A stretch of 11,555 nt of DNA from Hyphomicrobiaceae bacterium (GTDB taxonomy: Bacteria > Pseudomonadota > Alphaproteobacteria > Rhizobiales > Hyphomicrobiaceae): positions 1 through 11,555 of the forward strand of contig JAFMSC010000087.1 in the NCBI GenBank assembly GCA_017353825.1. The letters are read 5' to 3'. The translations under genes were made by a program, and so were the position numbers. The notes under the pieces were generated by a model. It was not told the DNA's origin and made no database searches. It saw only the letters and a program-made list of their open reading frames with translations. Of this stretch, positions 1 through 7,991 are shown piece after piece. How positions within the stretch are numbered: the stretch's first letter is position 1; the number at the start of each line of letters is the position of its first letter.

Positions 1-786
1 CGCGGCCCCGAGCCCGGTGCCGCGCAGCACCGCCGGCCAGGCCCTGCGCGCTTCGTCGGCGTTCGGCCACAGGCTGCCGATGGCATGGCGCACGCTGCGC
101 TCGATGGCGGAGCGGTCGAGGTTGCGCATGATCTCGGAGATGCCGAACAGGCCCATCGCGACCGGGATGAAATCGATGCCGTCGTAGAGCAGGCCGACTC
201 CGAAGGTGTAGCGCAGCGTTCCGCTTTGCGTGTCGGTGCCGACGATGCCGAACAAGAGCCCGAGGAACACCATTCCGAGCGCTTTGACGACGGAGCCGTG
301 GGCCAGCACGATCGCGGCCACGAGGCCAAACAACATCAAGGCGAAGTATTCCGGCGACACGAAGCGGTCGTTGACGGCGGCCAGCGCCGGGGCGAAGCCG
401 GCCAGCACGAAGGTGCCGACGCAGCCCGCCACGAACGAGCCCACCGCGGCGATGCTCAAGGCCGCCCCCGCACGGCCCTGCTTGGCCATTTGGTAGCCGT
501 CGATGCAGGTGACTACCGAGGATGATTCTCCCGGCAGGTTCACCAGAATGGCCGTGGTCGAGCCGCCGTACTGGGCACCGTAGTAGATGCCCGCCAGCAT
601 GATCAGCGCACCCAGGGGCGGCGCGCCGTAGGTGATCGGCAGCAGCATGGCGATGGTGGCGACCGGGCCGATGCCCGGCAGCACGCCGATGGCCGTGCCG
701 AGCAGCACGCCGATCAGGCAGAAGGCCAGGTTCACCGGCGTCACGGCGGCGCCGAAGCCGGTGGCGAGGTGGGCGAGGATGTCCAT
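1..786 (-). CDS. tctA: Tripartite tricarboxylate transporter, large membrane subunit TctA (N-terminal part, cut by window edge)
   Basis: This is the large permease subunit of a TctABC-type secondary transporter, which takes up carboxylates across the inner membrane using a periplasmic binding protein (TctC). The 262 codons in the window run open to base 1, so the C-terminal part lies outside; family members are about 500 residues. The sequence shows hydrophobic segments throughout and the family-typical glycine/proline-rich blocks: GVLPGIGP at residues 34-41, YYGAQYGGSTTAILVNLPGE at 68-87, and DGYQMAKQGRAGAAL at 96-110. The start MDILAHLATGFGAAVTP is the usual TctA N-terminus. ATG 786 lies one base after the tctB stop codon, so the pair is translationally coupled. 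The substrate cannot be told from the sequence; citrate, tricarballylate, tartrate and aromatic acids are known for the family. Confidence 0.95.
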   Translation of the reverse strand, partial: MDILAHLATGFGAAVTPVNLAFCLIGVLLGTAIGVLPGIGPVATIAMLLPITYGAPPLGALIMLAGIYYGAQYGGSTTAILVNLPGESSSVVTCIDGYQMAKQGRAGAALSIAAVGSFVAGCVGTFVLAGFAPALAAVNDRFVSPEYFALMLFGLVAAIVLAHGSVVKALGMVFLGLLFGIVGTDTQSGTLRYTFGVGLLYDGIDFIPVAMGLFGISEIMRNLDRSAIERSVRHAIGSLWPNADEARRAWPAVLRGTGLGAA

Positions 787-787
787 C

Positions 788-1234
788 TCAGTGCACCCAC
801 ACCGGGATCGGCTGCCCGAGCAGATAGACGAACAGCACGACCGAGAAAGCGGCCATGGCGAGCGCCAGCGCCGCGACCTCGAACCAGCGCAGCCCCCGTG
901 CCGCCACGCCTGAGATAACCGCCACGGCCACAACCGAAGCGGCGAGCCCGACGCGCTCGATCAAGAGGCCGAAGGCGACGATGGCGGCGAGGATCAGGAG
1001 CTGCGGCCAGAGCGCGCTGCGCTCGATCGGCTCGCCCGCGACCGCCAGCGAGCGCACCAGCAGGAACGCGCCGGTGGCGATCAGGGCGATGCTCATCATG
1101 ATCGGGAAGAAGCCAGGCCCCATGCGCGAGAGGGTGCCGACCGGGAAATCGCGCCCGAACCACAGCCCCGCGCAGCCGAAGGCGATGAACAGCACCCCCG
1201 ACCAGAAGTCCCTGTGATCCTTCACACGCGCCAT
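788..1234 (-). CDS. tctB: Tripartite tricarboxylate transporter, small membrane subunit TctB
   Basis: This is the small membrane subunit that pairs with TctA. It has 148 residues, normal for TctB, and about four or five hydrophobic segments (around residues 10-26, 41-63, 75-92, 95-110 and 118-140). The sequence DFWSGVLFIAFGCAGLWFGRDFPVGT followed by RMGPGFFPIMM is the classic TctB N-terminal signature, and the protein ends in LLGQPIPVW, also typical. The stop overlaps nothing and leaves a single base before tctA. ATG 1234 is used here, but GGGGAGG ends only one base upstream, which is unusually tight; GTG at codon 4 (base 1225) has about 10 bases of spacing and is an alternative. No tctC gene lies directly upstream, where family operons often have it. 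Confidence 0.93.
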   Translation of the reverse strand: MARVKDHRDFWSGVLFIAFGCAGLWFGRDFPVGTLSRMGPGFFPIMMSIALIATGAFLLVRSLAVAGEPIERSALWPQLLILAAIVAFGLLIERVGLAASVVAVAVISGVAARGLRWFEVAALALAMAAFSVVLFVYLLGQPIPVWVH

Positions 1235-1329
1235 GCCTCCCCTTGCGTCTTGCGGGACGCGTCTTGCGGGACGCGTCGGCCCGGTTCAAGATTTTGTTTC
1301 CGACCACACGCGAGCCTTCGGAAGCCCAT
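1222..1329 (-). CDS. Possible 35-codon leader reading frame overlapping the tctB start
   Basis: An ATG at 1329 is preceded by GGAGG (1337-1341) with 7 bases of spacing, the best Shine-Dalgarno arrangement in this part of the window. The frame runs 35 codons (begins MGFRRLACGRKQ, rich in Arg and Gln) and stops at 1222, inside the first codons of tctB in a different frame. Ribosomes ending there could reinitiate on tctB, whose own spacing is poor. Codons 18-30 are made of the 14-bp tandem repeat, and the peptide resembles nothing I know. It may be a coupling leader, a remnant of a lost 5' gene, or chance. The basis is position and spacing only. Confidence 0.25.
   Translation of the reverse strand: MGFRRLACGRKQNLEPGRRVPQDASRKTQGEAWRV
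1248..1275. repeat. 14-bp tandem duplication in the tctB leader
   Basis: Two perfect copies of TCTTGCGGGACGCG stand head to tail, preceded by a partial copy (CTTGCG, 1242-1247). They lie 14 bases upstream of the tctB start, in the 242-base gap between prfC and tctB. No function is apparent; the pattern fits replication slippage. Confidence 0.85.
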
Positions 1330-1447
1330 ATCAAGACCTCCGATTGAATCCGCTTTTCTTCGAATGTCCGCCCGGTGCGGGAGCGTGTCAATTGCCCCCA
1401 TCGCCCAAGGCCCGAGCAGGGAGCGCGAGCGCACCCTTAAGCTGCGG

Positions 1448-1469
1448 GGCCGCGCACCGCGGCGCGGCC
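1448..1469 (-). terminator. GC-rich hairpin just after prfC
   Basis: A perfect 8-bp inverted repeat (GGCCGCGC / GCGCGGCC) with a 6-base loop begins 7 bases after the prfC stop codon. The RNA would form a very stable stem, but no run of U follows in the direction of prfC transcription, so it is at best a weak or Rho-assisted terminator, or a 3'-end stabiliser. The rest of the prfC-tctB gap holds nothing else I recognise apart from the leader frame and the 14-bp repeat. Confidence 0.4.
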
Positions 1470-1476
1470 AATCCGC

Positions 1477-3132
1477 TCACGCCGTCGTGGTCTTGATGTC
1501 CGTGGTCTTGATGTCGATGAACTTGATCTGGGGATTGCGCTCCGCCGTCCATTGCAGGTTGAAGGCGGAGGAGGCCAGGAACACGTGGGCGCCGTCGAGG
1601 TCGGTGGCGACGGTTGAGCGATTGCGCTCCACGAAGCGCGCCAGCGCCGCGGCATCGTCCGACGCGATCCAGCGCACCTCCTCGCACGGTGCCTGGTCGA
1701 AGCCGGTCTCGAGACCGTACTCGTTGCGCAGGCGGTCGGCCAGCACGTCGAGCTGAAGCGCGCCGATCACGCCGACAATGGGCGGGGTGCCGTCGCGAGG
1801 GCTGAACACCTGCACCACACCCTCCTCGGCCATCTCGCGCAGCGCCTCGCGCAGCTTCTTGGCGCGGATCGCATCCTCCAGGCGGATCCGGCGCATGATC
1901 TCCGGCGCGAAACTCGGGATGCCCAGGAACGTGATGTCCTCGCCCTCGGTGACGGCGTCGCCGATCCTGAGCGTGCCGCGATTTGGGATGCCCACGACGT
2001 CACCGGCGTAGGCCTCCTCGGCCAGCGAGCGGTCCTGGGCGAAGAAGAATTGCGGCGCCGCGAGCGCCATGGTCTTTCCCGTGCGCGGCACCTTCACCCT
2101 CATCCCGCGCGTGAGCTTGCCGGAGCACACCCGCATGAAGGCGATCCGGTCGCGGTGGTTGGGGTCCATGTTCGCCTGGATCTTGAACACCACGCCGGTC
2201 ATGGCCTTCTCGGCCGCCTCCACTGTGCGGGTGGCCGCCGCTTGGGAGCGCGGCGGCGGCGCGTAAGCGATCAGCGCCTCCAGGATGTCCCGCACGCCGA
2301 AGTTCTTGAGCGCACTGCCGAAGAAGACGGGCGTCAGCGTGCCCTCGCGGAACTTGGCAAGATCGAACTTGCCGCACGCTGTCTGGACCAGTTCGATCTC
2401 GTCCCGCCACGCCGGCGCGGCGTCCTCGCCCAGGAGCGCGGCGATAGCCCGATCGTCCGGCCCCGACACCGGCGTGCCCTCAGGCTCGCGCTCCAGCTGG
2501 CGCAGGCGCGGCTGCAACAGGTCGTAGGTGCCCTTGAAGTCGCGCCCCCGGCCCACCGGCCACACCATGGGCGCGGTCTCGATGGCGAGCGTGCGTTCGA
2601 TCTCGTCCAGCAACTCGAGCGGGTCCTGGCTCTCGCGGTCCATCTTGTTGATGAACGTGACAATGGGGATGTCGCGCAGGCGGCAGATCTCGAAGAGCTT
2701 GAGCGTGCGCGCCTCGATGCCGCGGGCGGCATCGATCACCATGATGGCGGAATCGACGGCGGTGAGCGTGCGGTAGGTATGATCGGAGAAGTCCTCGTGA
2801 CCGGGCGTGTCGAGCAGGTTGAACACCGCCTCGCCGTATTCGAAGGTCATCACCGAGGTAACAACCGAGATGCCGCGCGCCCGCTCGATCGCCATCCAGT
2901 CCGACCGCGTGTTGCGACCGTCGCGCTTGGCCTTGACCTGTCCCGCGAGCTGGATGGCGCCGCCGAACAGGAGGAGCTTCTCGGTGAGCGTGGTCTTGCC
3001 TGCGTCGGGGTGGGAGATGATGGCAAACGTGCGCCGCCGCGCGATCTCGCGCGCCAGGGGATTGGGCGCGGCCTTGCGCGCCTTCTCGGTTGCCTCCTGC
3101 TGGGCTGTCAAGGCGGCTGCGGTGTCTTCCAT
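1477..3132 (-). CDS. prfC: Peptide chain release factor 3 (RF3)
   Basis: This is a translational GTPase that removes RF1/RF2 from the ribosome after peptide release. At 551 residues it is near the usual 520-550. The G domain is complete: SHPDAGKT at residues 40-47 (G1), DTPGHED at 108-114 (G3) and NKMD at 162-165 (G4), with the RF3-type stretch DWMAIERARGISV between G1 and G3. The domain-III RF3 part follows (GVVQVFSPRDGTPPIVGVIGALQLDVLADRL). The open frame reaches to 3240, but ATG 3132 (MEDTAAALTAQQ) is chosen because the extra 36 residues are non-conserved and a possible promoter lies within them. The last residues read DIKTTDIKTTTA, created by a perfect 15-bp in-frame duplication just before the stop. 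Tex lies 254 bases upstream, too far and repeat-filled to assume one operon. Confidence 0.96.
   Translation of the reverse strand: MEDTAAALTAQQEATEKARKAAPNPLAREIARRRTFAIISHPDAGKTTLTEKLLLFGGAIQLAGQVKAKRDGRNTRSDWMAIERARGISVVTSVMTFEYGEAVFNLLDTPGHEDFSDHTYRTLTAVDSAIMVIDAARGIEARTLKLFEICRLRDIPIVTFINKMDRESQDPLELLDEIERTLAIETAPMVWPVGRGRDFKGTYDLLQPRLRQLEREPEGTPVSGPDDRAIAALLGEDAAPAWRDEIELVQTACGKFDLAKFREGTLTPVFFGSALKNFGVRDILEALIAYAPPPRSQAAATRTVEAAEKAMTGVVFKIQANMDPNHRDRIAFMRVCSGKLTRGMRVKVPRTGKTMALAAPQFFFAQDRSLAEEAYAGDVVGIPNRGTLRIGDAVTEGEDITFLGIPSFAPEIMRRIRLEDAIRAKKLREALREMAEEGVVQVFSPRDGTPPIVGVIGALQLDVLADRLRNEYGLETGFDQAPCEEVRWIASDDAAALARFVERNRSTVATDLDGAHVFLASSAFNLQWTAERNPQIKFIDIKTTDIKTTTA
1486..1515. repeat. 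15-bp in-frame tandem duplication at the prfC 3' end
   Basis: CGTGGTCTTGATGTC occurs twice, perfectly and back to back. On the coding strand each copy encodes the five residues DIKTT, so the reading frame is kept and the RF3 C-terminus is lengthened by five residues. It lies two codons before the stop. The change is likely neutral, because the end of RF3 is variable. Confidence 0.9.
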
Positions 3133-3159
3133 AGGTCTCAAGGGGCTGCGTCGGGCGCC

Positions 3160-3190
3160 TCTATAGCACCGTTCGCCTCGCCGGATGCAA
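3160..3190 (-). promoter_or_regulatory. Possible prfC promoter
   Basis: On the minus strand, TTGCAT (3185-3190) and TATAGA (3160-3165) are separated by 19 bases. The second matches four of six positions of the -10 consensus and the first three of six of the -35, and the spacer is a little long. Transcription would start around 3153, about 20 bases before ATG 3132. It supports the downstream prfC start but is weak on its own. Confidence 0.3.
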
Positions 3191-3293
3191 CCGACCGAAT
3201 ATGGTGACCGGCAGGCGCCTATTCCAGCGAGTGAACCCAAGCGAGGCGATCCGGGACGGTGAAGCGCTGCTTAAGCCCTTGCGAGGCGGTTCC

Positions 3294-3360
3294 GGCTCAG
3301 CGTCGCTGCTCGCCTTCGGCTCCGCGTTGGCTCAGCGTCCTGCTCGCCTTCGGCTCGCGT
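3294..3360. repeat. Imperfect ~34-bp tandem duplication between tex and prfC
   Basis: Two nearly identical units stand head to tail (3294-3328 and 3329-3360), both beginning GGCTCAGCGTC and containing TGCTCGCCTTCGGCT. They differ by a few single-base changes or gaps. They start 27 bases after the tex stop codon and end about 160 bases before prfC. Each unit holds a short GCC-TTC-GGC mini-hairpin. This could be a degenerate extragenic palindromic element or part of a tex transcription end; no T-run follows. Confidence 0.75.
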
Positions 3361-3386
3361 GGCTTGGGCCCGAATGCTGGGCAAAC

Positions 3387-5690
<2,304 letters not shown>

Positions 5691-5981
5691 GATCGAGCCT
5701 TCGTGTTGTCTTGACCGATGAAACCGCCGCTTCGATGCCACGATTCCCCGCCCCCGGCAGCCCGATCGCGGCCCGATCGAACCGCCCCGTTGTCGGCAAA
5801 TGCCGCTGGCCGGTTGCGAGGCGACCCGGGTCGCACGCCGCGATCTCTAGCACCGCATACGGCTTGCCCAGCTCGAACACCGAGGCGGGAGGCGAGGTCA
5901 TGGGCGTATTGACGCAGAGCCTGTGTGCCGTTCTCTCAAAGGACTTCCGCCGCAATTAAGGTCGGGTGATTGACCTCGATC

Positions 5982-6003
5982 CATGGTTACCATCATGGTT
6001 ACC
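5982..6003. repeat. 12-bp direct duplication, AT-richer island
   Basis: CATGGTTACCAT is followed immediately by CATGGTTACC. The same 12-base period is seen in the larger array about 115 bases away. The unit is close to palindromic (ATGGT-TACCAT), so the pair can also fold. Its composition is clearly less GC-rich than the surroundings. It lies about 290 bases upstream of tex. Confidence 0.75.
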
Positions 6004-6118
6004 CTTGGCCGACACCGCCGCCTTCAGCGGCTTGCAAATCCGTGCGCAGGGGTGCTGGCAGCGACGTGCACGCAGAACGTAGCGATCTTGAGGCCAGCCC
6101 ATGCTTGCCCGGCGGCCC

Positions 6119-6213
6119 CCCGTTGACCGCCCAGTCGACCCCCTGGCCGACGCGCTGGCCGACCCCCTGGCCGACCCCCTGGCCGACCCGTGGTGTCGGT
6201 TCGGGTGTCGGTT
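6119..6213. repeat. 12-bp-periodic tandem repeat array, about 8 units
   Basis: Four clean units of CTGGCCGACSSS (6143-6190) are flanked by two degraded units on the left (6119-6142). On the right are two units of a related 12-base period (GGTGTCGGTT at 6192 and 6204). In translation this gives four-residue repeats in every frame (ADPL, GRPG, RGSA), which explains the overlapping open frames. It lies in the marR-tex gap. It is not a CRISPR, since there are no spacers. It probably arose by slippage and may vary in copy number between strains. Confidence 0.85.
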
Positions 6214-6264
6214 AGCATGGCCCGATCGTCCTTCCTGCTCGACCGCGGGCGCGCGCAGCAAAGA

Positions 6265-6294
6265 GGCGCCCTTCCCGCCCCGGGGAAGGCCGCC
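6265..6294 (-). terminator. Intrinsic-terminator-like hairpin after marR
   Basis: In the RNA from the minus strand, GGCG and CCTTCCC pair with GGGAAGG and CGCC, giving an 11-bp stem with one G-G mismatch and a 6-base loop. The stem is followed by UCUUUG. It begins 30 bases after the marR stop codon. The U-run is short, but the stem is long and well placed, so it most likely ends the marR transcript. The near symmetry means it could also act on the plus strand. Confidence 0.6.
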
Positions 6295-6324
6295 CCTTGC
6301 TCGGCGAAGGCGGCGCGGGCCGCG

Positions 6325-6780
6325 CTAGGCTTGCGGCGACAGCTTTTGCAGGGTGTCCACAATGGCAACCAGGTCGTTGATGAACTGGTCGCGTTGCCGG
6401 CCAGGCAGAGCCTCCAGGATGCGGTCATCGACGCGCTTGGCCAGAGGCTCGGCCGTACGCAGGGCCTTGCGGCCCTCGTCGGTCAGCTTAACGGCGTAGG
6501 CGCGTGCATCCTCCTTCGTGCGCCGCCGCTGCAGGAGCCCCTTGCGCTGCATGCGGCGCACGATGTCGGCCAGCGTCGACCGGTCGATGCCCGTGCGTTC
6601 CACGAGGCCGGTCTGGCTGAGCCCTTCGTTATGGGAGACCGTGACGAGCACGGCCAGCTGACGCGGGGTGAGGCCATCCACCTTCATCTCGGCATGGAAG
6701 ATGTCCCCTGCGCATTGCCCCGCCCTGTGCAGTAGGTGGATCGGGGAGCGGTTGAGTCGATCAGTCGTGTCGCGCTTCAT
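6325..6780 (-). CDS. MarR-family winged-helix transcriptional regulator
   Basis: The family consists of dimeric repressors, often ligand-controlled and self-regulating. The protein is 151 residues, normal for MarR. An N-terminal dimerisation helix is followed by the winged helix-turn-helix: LTPRQLAVLVTV (37-48), GLSQTGLVERTGIDRSTLADIVRRMQRKGLL (53-83, recognition helix about 66-80), and the wing with the signature RTKEDARAYAVKLTDEGRKAL (87-107). A C-terminal dimerisation helix completes it (DQFINDLVAIVDTLQKL). The open frame extends to 6837, but ATG 6780 (MKRDTTDRLNRSPIHLLHRAGQ) fits the family start; no strong Shine-Dalgarno sequence is visible. No transporter or enzyme gene sits beside it, so the target is unknown. 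A dyad-containing sequence lies 92-147 bases upstream. Confidence 0.93.
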   Translation of the reverse strand: MKRDTTDRLNRSPIHLLHRAGQCAGDIFHAEMKVDGLTPRQLAVLVTVSHNEGLSQTGLVERTGIDRSTLADIVRRMQRKGLLQRRRTKEDARAYAVKLTDEGRKALRTAEPLAKRVDDRILEALPGRQRDQFINDLVAIVDTLQKLSPQA

Positions 6781-6871
6781 TGGCAAGTCCAGGGTGCCTC
6801 TGTTGAGCCGGGGTGCCGACCGCGCCACGCGGCACACGCCGGGGTGTGCGCAATCACCAAGCCGGCAGACG

Positions 6872-6927
6872 ATCCGTGGCGGGTCAGTCTTATGTAAGAT
6901 TACACGCTATTGGTTGACATGTCATCG
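6872..6927 (-). promoter_or_regulatory. Candidate marR promoter/operator (copy A of the 56-bp block)
   Basis: The block holds an imperfect 16-base dyad AGTCTTATGTAAGATT (6886-6901, 12 of 16 bases in matched pairs) and a perfect 10-base palindrome TGACATGTCA (6915-6924). On the minus strand, ATGACA (6920-6925) is followed 17 bases later by TAATCT (6897-6902), or 15 bases later by TGTAAT. This gives a promoter pointing at marR with the dyad overlapping the -10 region. Such an overlap is how many MarR proteins repress themselves, so autoregulation is a reasonable inference. The sequence is AT-richer than its surroundings. Confidence 0.45.
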
Positions 6928-6990
6928 TATTTTTTGATTCTTGTGACGTAGTGTCCCACCCTTGCGCTTCGACTTTGGTTGAAGACGTGC

Positions 6991-7035
6991 GGCTATCACA
7001 CACGGTGCGGCTTGAGAGTCCCGCACGTGAAAGCC
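6991..7035. other. Long foldable segment between the two 56-bp blocks
   Basis: GTGCGG (7005-7010) pairs with CCGCAC (7021-7026) around a 10-base loop CTTGAGAGTC. CAC (7001-7003) pairs with GTG (7027-7029) past a one-base bulge, and GGCT (6991-6994) pairs with AGCC (7032-7035) beyond an internal loop. The total is 13 base pairs. It could be a structured RNA, part of an untranslated leader, or a decayed mobile palindrome. I do not recognise a known RNA family. Confidence 0.35.
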
Positions 7036-7138
7036 GGTCCAAGCCGGGTTGAGAAAGCCGCGCCTTGCATCGCTTCGTTGAATGCGCCTGCCCGGACCGG
7101 AGATCGGCGACAACCTGTGGATGTAACCGGAGCCGACA

Positions 7139-7194
7139 ATCCGTAGAGGGTTAATCCTACGTAAGACTACAGGCGGCCGGTTGGCATGTCATCG
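7139..7194. promoter_or_regulatory. Second copy (B) of the 56-bp regulatory-looking block
   Basis: This stretch aligns without gaps to 6872-6927: 43 of 56 bases match and most differences are transitions. The dyad region (7153-7168, AATCCTACGTAAGACT, centred on TACGTA) and the ATGACATGCCAACC element on the minus strand are kept. If it works like copy A, transcription would run leftward into the foldable segment and on toward marR; no gene is seen in that space. It lies 110 bases beyond the yciB stop. Confidence 0.4.
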
Positions 7195-7304
7195 GCATAT
7201 TTGGCGCACCGCTTCGGCTGGCCATCGAGGGTGCCGCCGAATCGACACTGCGGTTAGCCCGCTTGTTGAGCTCGGGGACTCGCGCTGTGCGGCCCGAGGA
7301 GGGC

Positions 7305-7901
7305 TCAGTCTTTCGCTTCGTAGCGCTTGATGAGACCGACCTGGGCCACGGCGAACAGGAGGGTGAGCGGAAAGATGCCGACCTTGAACATGACCCAAGT
7401 CGGTTGTGAAAAGTTGCGCCACACCACCTCGTTGAACACGGCCAGCCCAACAAAGAACGCGAACCACCGCACGGTGAGCTTCTGCCAGCCCTCATCGGTG
7501 AGCTTGAGCGCCTCTCCCATGAGCACTTTGAGCAGGGAACGGCCCGTCACCAGCCCGAACGCCAGCACCCCGGCGAAGATGAGGTTAATGATCGTCGGTT
7601 TCATCATCACGAAGCGCGGGTCCCTGAGCCAGATCGTCAGGCCCCCAAACACCAGCACCAGGACTGCCGTAATAAGCGGGGGAAGGGAGAACCGCCGAAG
7701 CAGGGCGCGCGAGGCGGCGAGCGCGGTTAGCGTTGCCGCCATCAGCACGCCCGTGGCCCAGTAGATTCCCGACTCGGGCCGCCACCGCTCGGCGGAGTAG
7801 TAGGTCACAAAGAAGGCGATAAGCGGCCCAAAGTCGATCAGCAGTTTGGCGATGGGCATCGCCACCTCGGGACGCGTCTGGGGCCTTACCTCCTGGCTCA
7901 T
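7305..7901 (-). CDS. yciB: YciB/IspZ-family inner membrane protein (septation protein A type), canonical copy
   Basis: YciB proteins are multi-pass inner-membrane proteins tied to cell division and envelope synthesis. The protein is 198 residues with about five or six membrane segments. Family hallmarks are complete: LLIDFGPLIAFFVTYY (20-35), PTIINLIFAGVLAFGL (102-117), LTDEGWQKLTVRWFAFF (134-150), NEVVWRNFSQPTWVMFKV (157-174) and the Lys/Arg-rich end. ATG 7901 (MSQEVRPQ) has AAGG 5 bases upstream. A 15-bp duplication places a second identical AAGG and an in-frame GTG (7916) five codons earlier, so two starts are possible; ATG 7859 (MPIAKLL) is a third. It is the last gene of the dapF-mtaB-ftsY-yciB run, 88 bases after its paralogue. 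Confidence 0.93.
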   Translation of the reverse strand: MSQEVRPQTRPEVAMPIAKLLIDFGPLIAFFVTYYSAERWRPESGIYWATGVLMAATLTALAASRALLRRFSLPPLITAVLVLVFGGLTIWLRDPRFVMMKPTIINLIFAGVLAFGLVTGRSLLKVLMGEALKLTDEGWQKLTVRWFAFFVGLAVFNEVVWRNFSQPTWVMFKVGIFPLTLLFAVAQVGLIKRYEAKD

Positions 7902-7902
7902 G

Positions 7903-7932
7903 ATGACCTTGTCCACTATGACCTTGTCCACT
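7903..7932. repeat. 15-bp tandem duplication duplicating the yciB ribosome-binding site
   Basis: ATGACCTTGTCCACT occurs twice, back to back and perfect. On the coding strand each copy contributes AAGGTCAT, giving AAGG-5 bases-ATG (7901) and AAGG-5 bases-GTG (7916), both in the yciB frame. The duplication therefore offers two equally spaced initiation signals. Confidence 0.88.
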
Positions 7933-7954
7933 GGTCCTGATGGTTGTTTCGCGT

Positions 7955-7991
7955 GTCTCCGGCTCCTGTCTCCGGCTCCTGTCTCCGGCTC
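7955..7991. repeat. 13-bp tandem repeat, three units, at the yciB-yciB junction
   Basis: GTCTCCGGCTCCT occurs at 7955-7967 and 7968-7980, with an 11-base third copy at 7981-7991. The last copy runs into the stop codon of the upstream yciB-like gene. On the coding strand it reads as repeated AGGAGCCGGAGAC, containing AGGAG three times without a suitably placed start codon. It fills nearly half of the 88-base gap between the two genes. Confidence 0.85.

Larger units (their letters stand above)
5691..6324. other. Gene-poor gap between marR and tex
   Basis: These 634 bases hold no convincing gene. Near marR there is a terminator-like hairpin (6265-6294), followed by a 12-bp-periodic tandem array (6119-6213) and a short 12-bp duplication (5982-6003). 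Several frames of 80-130 codons are open here on both strands, but all are open together because the repeat length is a multiple of three; none has a Shine-Dalgarno sequence plus a recognisable protein. The tex promoter must lie in the part nearest 5690, but I cannot pick out a convincing pair of boxes. Confidence 0.6.
6781..7304. other. Gene-free gap with a duplicated regulatory block around a foldable core
   Basis: The 524 bases between yciB and marR carry no convincing protein gene. The longest minus-strand frame here (63 codons) starts at a TTG at 7113 without a Shine-Dalgarno sequence. Two diverged copies of a 56-base block (6872-6927 and 7139-7194) lie in the same orientation. Between them is a 45-base segment that can fold into a long hairpin (6991-7035). 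Weak inverted repeats (GCCC/GGGC, 7292-7304) adjoin the yciB stop but do not look like a strong terminator. Confidence 0.6.

Noticed and set aside
741..1391. 216-codon minus-strand frame across tctB and its leader
   Set aside because: It is out of frame with tctB, which has a full family match. The alternative translation is Arg/Ala-rich and matches nothing.
2050..3207. 385-codon plus-strand open frame (and similar long ones at 3201-4493 and 4566-5714)
   Set aside because: They lie antisense to prfC and tex, whose products match known families over their full length. The translations are Arg/His/Leu-rich without any domain, as expected for the complementary frame of GC-rich genes.
3133..3240. 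36-residue N-terminal extension of RF3
   Set aside because: The residues do not look like RF3, and a possible promoter falls within them; ATG 3132 gives a family-length protein.
5711..5959. 82-codon plus-strand frame upstream of tex
   Set aside because: It has no ribosome-binding site, no recognisable protein, and the opposite orientation to every real gene here. Its composition fits a chance frame.
6143..6190. CRISPR array
   Set aside because: The units are only 12 bp and directly abutting with no spacers, and no cas gene is present.
6024..6428. 134-codon minus-strand frame overlapping the 3' end of marR and the 12-bp array
   Set aside because: Its first part is the out-of-frame marR sequence and its middle is the repeat array, which is open in all frames. 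It has no Shine-Dalgarno sequence and no family resemblance.
6991..7035. Group II intron domain V
   Set aside because: The hairpin with a GAGAG loop and a downstream GTGAAAGCC looked similar, but the conserved catalytic-triad stem is not formed and there is no intron-encoded reverse transcriptase or domain VI.
6922..7113. 63-codon minus-strand frame between the two 56-bp blocks
   Set aside because: It starts at TTG without a Shine-Dalgarno sequence and covers the foldable segment. The peptide is basic and unrecognised, so it was left as untranslated sequence.
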